Positions 54,188 through 57,931 of a stretch of DNA of 57,931 bases are shown here, piece by piece (the first letter of the stretch is position 1; each line of letters opens with the position of its first letter). The stretch comes from Mesorhizobium silamurunense (GTDB taxonomy: Bacteria; Pseudomonadota; Alphaproteobacteria; Rhizobiales; Rhizobiaceae), in NCBI RefSeq assembly GCF_014843825.1, contig NZ_JHQR01000048.1:1-57931 (forward strand), given 5' to 3'. Under the pieces are notes generated by a model that did no database searches, was not told the DNA's origin, and saw only the letters and a list, made by a program, of their open reading frames with translations. The position numbers and the translations under genes are program-made.

Positions 54188-55843
54188 TCAACCTACCGAT
54201 ACGCGATCGAGCAACAGCCCGGCGGCGATCGGCGGCAGGCCGCTGACGTTCTTGCGCACCGGCACGAGCAGATCCGGGAAGTAGCTGAAGATCACCGGGG
54301 TCTCATCGAGCAGCAGTTTTTGGATGTCGGAAGCGGCCTTGCGTTGTGAGTCGAAGTCGAGCGCCTTGAGATAGCCGGTGACTAGCCCGTCATAGGTGGC
54401 GTTCTTGAAATGCGCGGCGTTCCACGGGCCGTCGCTGACCAGTGGGCTTTTCAGAAAGACGTTCGGCACGCTGCGGTGCGCGTAGTCGGTTATGCCGAGC
54501 GGGCTGTCCAGCCAGTCCGACTGGCCGAACACCGCCTTGCCGTAATATTTGTCCTGGTCCTCGATGTTGAGCGAGATGCGCGCGCCGATCTCCTTGGCGA
54601 AGTTCTGGAATAGCTGCGCGTAGCCCGGAATGTCGGAATAGCGCAGCGTGGTCAGCGTCATGTCGAAGCCGCTGGCGAGGCCGGCGGCTTCCATCAACTG
54701 CTTGGCCTTGGCGATGTCCTGCGTGCGCTGCGGCACCGATTTGTCGGTGGCGGGGAAGGCGGGCGCGAACGGGCTGTCATTGCCGGTCGCCGCCATGCCG
54801 CGGCAGAGACCGTCGACCAGCTTGGAGCGGTCGATCGAGAGCGCCAGCGCCTGGCGTACGCGCTTGTCGGTGAAAGGCGCCATGTCGCAGCGCATATGGA
54901 GCTGGCGATGCGCGGTGGACGCGACGCGCAGTACCGTGATGTCGGGATTGCCGAGCACCACCTGGCTGACGTCGAGCGGGATGGCGTCGAGCACGTCGAC
55001 CTCGCCGGCCTGCAGCGCCAGTATGCGCGGCTGCACGTCGGCGTAGAACTTGAATTCGAGCCGGTCGGGCAGCGCCTTCTCGCCCCAGTAGTCGGGATTG
55101 CGCACGAAGCTCGCGCCGACCTTCGGCGTGTAGCTTTCGAGCCGGAACGGGCCGGTGCCCTCGAAGGTCTTCTCGTAGTCGCCCTTGTAGCTCGCCGGCA
55201 GGATGACGGCGTTGTAGTTGTCGATCGACACCGAATAGGGAAAGCTGCCGTTCGGCGCGTCGAGATGGAATTCGACGGTGTGGTCGTCGACCTTGCGCGT
55301 GCCGCCCTTCGACAGCAGGCCCTTGAACACCGACAGCGCGTTGGAGGCGCCGTTCGGATCGGCAAGCCGATCGAAGGTCGCCACCACGTCGTCGGCCCTG
55401 AAGTCCTCGCCATTGTGGAATTTCACGCCCCTGCGCAGCTTGAAGGTCCACACACTGCCGTCGGCGTTGGGCGACCAGCTTTCCGCCAGCACCGGCTTCA
55501 GCGTGAGATCCGGCTGCGTCACGCACAGGAATTCGGCCGTCTGGAAGACGAGCTGGTAGCTGCCGCTGTCATAGAAGGTCACCGGGTCGATGGCGCCGCC
55601 GGGCACGGCGACGCCAGCGCGCACCGTGCCACCCGGCTTGCCTTCGGCGCGCGCCTCTGGAGCGTCAAGGCCGATCGCCGAGGCGATGCCGCCAAGCAAG
55701 GGCAGCGACAGGCCGAGCACACTGCCATGGCGCAGGAATTCACGCCGGCCGATCCGGCCGGCAAGCAATTCGTCGATAGCGGAATTCTCGATTGCGCTGA
55801 GATTTCCGCGAGCGGCGTCGATCGTCCTGAAATGCTTCGGCAT
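54188..55843 (-). CDS. Peptide/nickel-type ABC transporter substrate-binding protein, Tat-exported
   Basis: A 551-aa SBP_bac_5 (DppA/OppA-like) protein. Residues 33-38 are RREFLR followed by a hydrophobic stretch SVLGLSLPLLGGI, a twin-arginine signal, then the mature domain with VWTFKLRRGVKFHNGEDFRA, GTGPFRLESYTP and RQALALSIDRSKLVDGL. The long N-terminal region before the Tat motif is unusual but in frame. ATG 55843 is chosen (AAGGA upstream); an earlier start adds 29 residues. Divergent from the LysR gene. The ATPase at 56884-57931 may serve it. Confidence 0.87.
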   Translation of the reverse strand: MPKHFRTIDAARGNLSAIENSAIDELLAGRIGRREFLRHGSVLGLSLPLLGGIASAIGLDAPEARAEGKPGGTVRAGVAVPGGAIDPVTFYDSGSYQLVFQTAEFLCVTQPDLTLKPVLAESWSPNADGSVWTFKLRRGVKFHNGEDFRADDVVATFDRLADPNGASNALSVFKGLLSKGGTRKVDDHTVEFHLDAPNGSFPYSVSIDNYNAVILPASYKGDYEKTFEGTGPFRLESYTPKVGASFVRNPDYWGEKALPDRLEFKFYADVQPRILALQAGEVDVLDAIPLDVSQVVLGNPDITVLRVASTAHRQLHMRCDMAPFTDKRVRQALALSIDRSKLVDGLCRGMAATGNDSPFAPAFPATDKSVPQRTQDIAKAKQLMEAAGLASGFDMTLTTLRYSDIPGYAQLFQNFAKEIGARISLNIEDQDKYYGKAVFGQSDWLDSPLGITDYAHRSVPNVFLKSPLVSDGPWNAAHFKNATYDGLVTGYLKALDFDSQRKAASDIQKLLLDETPVIFSYFPDLLVPVRKNVSGLPPIAAGLLLDRVSVG

Positions 55844-55968
55844 GGCTGCATTCCTTGGCTGGCGTGGGGCTTTGCCATCTAGTTCATTGTTGACCACGGC
55901 CGAAAAGCGATATTTTTTGATGAGGGCCATCGGAAACTTCGATCGCCGCCAAGCCGGAAGCGAAAACC

Positions 55969-56877
55969 ATGGATACCGAGAATCTGCGCAGTTTCCTCGA
56001 GGTCGCGGAGCATGGCAGCTTCACCATTGCCGCCCATCGGCTGAACCTTGCCCAGTCCACCGTCAGCGCGCGCATCCGCGGGCTGGAAGAACAATTGGGG
56101 CGCAAGCTGTTCGTCCGCGACAGCGACGGCGTCACGCTGACGCCGGCCGGCCGGCAGTTCCTGCCGCATGCCTCCACCATCACCCGCACCTGGGAGCAAT
56201 CGCGCCAGGACATCGCCGTTCCCGATGGCTACGAGATGCTTCTCAGGCTCACCGCGCCCGCCTATCTCTGGGACAGCATCACCTCGCCTTGGATCAGCTG
56301 GATGCGGGCGAAGCGACCGAATGTCGCGCTGCGGCTGGAAGGCAGCTTTCCGGATCTCGCGATCGACCAGATGGCCGAAGGCCTGCTCGACATCTGCATC
56401 CTCTATCTGCCCAAGCCGCATCCCGGCATCGTCTATGAGACATTGGCCGTCGACCAGGTGGTTCTCGTCCAGCATACGGCGCAGGCCGGGCCGTGGACGC
56501 AGAATTACATCCTGATGGACTGGGGGCTGGAATTCCGCGTCGAGCACGACCGCGTCTTTGCCGGCAGGGTGAAGCCGGCTATCTCGGCCGGGCTGGTGTT
56601 CATCGGCCTGCAGCACGTGCTGTCGCAACGGGCGGCCGCCTATCTGCCGCTAAGCGCCGTCAGCGCCCATATCGAGCGGGGCGAGTTGAGGCGCGTCGAG
56701 GATACGCCGGTGTTCCAGCGCCCGATCTACCTTGCCTATCCGGAGAACCCGGCATCTTCGGATGCCCTCGACATCGCCCTGACCGGCCTGCGCACGCTCG
56801 CCAGGAACCTGTCCGGCGATCAGGCTTTCGCGGAGAGCGACCGCGCCTTCAGCATGGCAGGTGCGGCGGCATTCTGA
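55969..56877 (+). CDS. LysR family transcriptional regulator
   Basis: A 302-aa LysR regulator: MDTENLRSFLEVAEHGSFTI and IRGLEEQLGRKLFVRDSDGV form the HTH (residues 1-60), followed by an effector-binding domain. GAAGCGAAAACC upstream gives only a modest ribosome site for ATG 55969. Divergent from the Tat-exported binding protein gene (125 bp), its likely target, and convergent with the ATPase gene (6 nt between stops). Confidence 0.9.
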   Translation: MDTENLRSFLEVAEHGSFTIAAHRLNLAQSTVSARIRGLEEQLGRKLFVRDSDGVTLTPAGRQFLPHASTITRTWEQSRQDIAVPDGYEMLLRLTAPAYLWDSITSPWISWMRAKRPNVALRLEGSFPDLAIDQMAEGLLDICILYLPKPHPGIVYETLAVDQVVLVQHTAQAGPWTQNYILMDWGLEFRVEHDRVFAGRVKPAISAGLVFIGLQHVLSQRAAAYLPLSAVSAHIERGELRRVEDTPVFQRPIYLAYPENPASSDALDIALTGLRTLARNLSGDQAFAESDRAFSMAGAAAF

Positions 56878-56883
56878 CGGCGA

Positions 56884-57931
56884 TCACGCCGGCTCCACTG
56901 CCTTGGGTTTCTGCAGCCGTGCCAATTCCTCGAAAGGAATATGGCATCGGATGGTGTGGCCGGCCTCGGCCTCGGTCAGCTCCGGCTCCTGCGTCTCACA
57001 GATCGCGCCGATCTTGCGCGGGCAGCGCGTGTGGAAGACGCAGCCTGTCGGCGGGTTGGCCGCGCTCGGGATTTCTCCGTCGAGACGGATGCGCGACCTC
57101 TCCGTCCGGTCGAGTTTCGGCACTGCCGACAACAGCGCTTCGGTGTAGGGGTGGTGCGGCCCGGAAAACACCGCTTCCGACGGCCCGAATTCCATGATGC
57201 GGCCGAGATAGAGCACGGCGATCTTGTCGGAGAGATAACGCACCACGCCGAGGTCGTGCGAGATGAAGATGTAGCTGACGTCCTGCTTCGACTGCAGGTC
57301 GGCCAAAAGGTTGAGGATCGCCGCCTGAACCGAGACATCGAGCGCCGAGGTCGGCTCGTCGCAAACGACGATGCGCGGATCGCCTGCGAAGGCGCGCGCG
57401 ATCGCCACGCGCTGCTTCAGGCCGCCCGAGAGCTGGCGCGGCTTGACCGCGAGATGGCGGTCGGTGAGCCGCACCGAGCGGACAAGCTCATCGAGGCGTG
57501 TGTCCAGCGTCTTGCCGGTGAGCCCGCCCAGCCGTTTCAATGCGCGGCTGAGGATGTGCCGGATCGAATGCGAGCGGTTGAGCGCCGAATCCGGATTCTG
57601 GAAGACGATCTGCACCGCCTTGACCTGGTCCTCCGAGCGGCTTGCAAGCCGCGGCGCCAACTCTCTGCCCTCGAGCTCGATGCTGCCGCCTTCGTCCGGC
57701 GGGACGAGGCCGAGCAGCAGCCTCGCGAAGGTGGTCTTGCCGCTGCCGGATTCGCCGACCAGGCCCAGCGTCTCGCCGGGCCGCAGGCTGACCGAGACAT
57801 CCTTCACCGCCCTCAGCGGACGGCCGTGGCTGGCATAGGTCTTGTTCAGCCCCTCCACCTGCAGCATCGGCGGCGCCTGCTTCGGGGCGACGGTGGGGAC
57901 CTCGGCGGGCGTCGCGCGCGGCAGCGACTGC
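56884..57931 (-). CDS. Fused dipeptide-type ABC transporter ATPase, C-terminal part (5' end outside window)
   Basis: The visible half is a DppF/OppF-like ATPase: GESGSGKTTFARLLLGL (Walker A), QIVFQNPDSALN, signature RQLSGGLKQRVAIARAFAGD, Walker B RIVVCDEPTSALDVS, ISHDLGVVRYL and the C-terminal Oligo_HPY region with Cys-rich PPTGCVFHTRCPRK. The frame is open beyond its internal ATG 57867 to the window edge, reading QSLPRATPAEVPTV then APKQAPP, a Pro-rich linker. So it is probably the second half of a DppD-DppF fusion rather than a separate gene. Permeases must lie upstream of the window. Confidence 0.85.
   Translation of the reverse strand, partial: QSLPRATPAEVPTVAPKQAPPMLQVEGLNKTYASHGRPLRAVKDVSVSLRPGETLGLVGESGSGKTTFARLLLGLVPPDEGGSIELEGRELAPRLASRSEDQVKAVQIVFQNPDSALNRSHSIRHILSRALKRLGGLTGKTLDTRLDELVRSVRLTDRHLAVKPRQLSGGLKQRVAIARAFAGDPRIVVCDEPTSALDVSVQAAILNLLADLQSKQDVSYIFISHDLGVVRYLSDKIAVLYLGRIMEFGPSEAVFSGPHHPYTEALLSAVPKLDRTERSRIRLDGEIPSAANPPTGCVFHTRCPRKIGAICETQEPELTEAEAGHTIRCHIPFEELARLQKPKAVEPA

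Noticed and set aside
57868..57931. Separate upstream gene ending before a stand-alone DppF
   Set aside because: No stop codon occurs in frame; the ATPase frame simply continues to the window edge.

Overview
The window is a GC-rich (roughly 60-65% by eye), densely coded chromosomal segment that looks like an alphaproteobacterium of the Hyphomicrobiales, most likely Mesorhizobium or a close relative. This is an inference from the gene repertoire (many ABC importers for sugars and peptides, a RibH2-type lumazine synthase behind an FMN riboswitch, SorC/LacI/LysR regulators) and from intergenic palindromic repeats resembling RIME elements of rhizobia. No rRNA, tRNA, CRISPR array, insertion sequence or prophage gene was found.

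Layout. 1-4 kb: end of an MFS exporter, a GNAT acetyltransferase, anmK (peptidoglycan recycling), an SDR-like protein, and a remnant of an Asp/Glu racemase. 4-8 kb: a metQ-metN-metI methionine importer in which metN carries a frameshift, then a 2-oxoglutarate/Fe(II) oxygenase. 8-15 kb: single genes (HpaR-like MarR regulator, divergent Nramp-family transporter, HemG-like flavodoxin with a short N-terminus, FMN-binding protein, divergent LysR/quinone-oxidoreductase pair, GST). 14.7-21.3 kb: one operon of LacI regulator, CUT1 sugar ABC importer and a GH63-like glycosidase gene that is frameshifted. 21.4-24.5 kb: MgtC-like protein, a 52-aa membrane peptide, class II fructose-bisphosphate aldolase, and ribH under an FMN riboswitch.

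24.5-36 kb: mtnK-mtnA (methylthioribose salvage) stand back to back with a ribose-type ABC importer. Both units share a perfect palindrome that contains both -35 boxes, which suggests one regulator controls methylthioribose (or related) uptake and use. Next come an extra D-Ala-D-Ala ligase paired with a C39-like cysteine peptidase, and a class II aldolase/short-chain dehydrogenase fusion with a SorC regulator. 36-43.4 kb: an acyl-CoA synthetase, and a TetR - adaptor - RND efflux unit with a very long palindromic operator at the tetR start.

43.4-54 kb: a candidate sugar or polyol catabolic locus (two SDRs, ribose-type ABC importer, SorC regulator, FGGY kinase, SAF-domain oxidoreductase). Similar TGAACA-containing sites lie in front of both of its arms. 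53.3-57.9 kb: a tandem DUF427 protein cotranscribed with a Tat-exported peptide-type binding protein, a divergent LysR regulator, and the C-terminal half of a fused two-domain dipeptide-type ATPase that runs off the window.

The most interesting leads are the mtnKA/ABC divergon with its symmetric promoter-operator, the aldolase-dehydrogenase fusion as a possible partner of it, the C39-Ddl pair, and a dispersed hairpin repeat family with a shared loop core but different stems. Two otherwise intact operons each carry one frameshift, which may be real or may be sequence errors.
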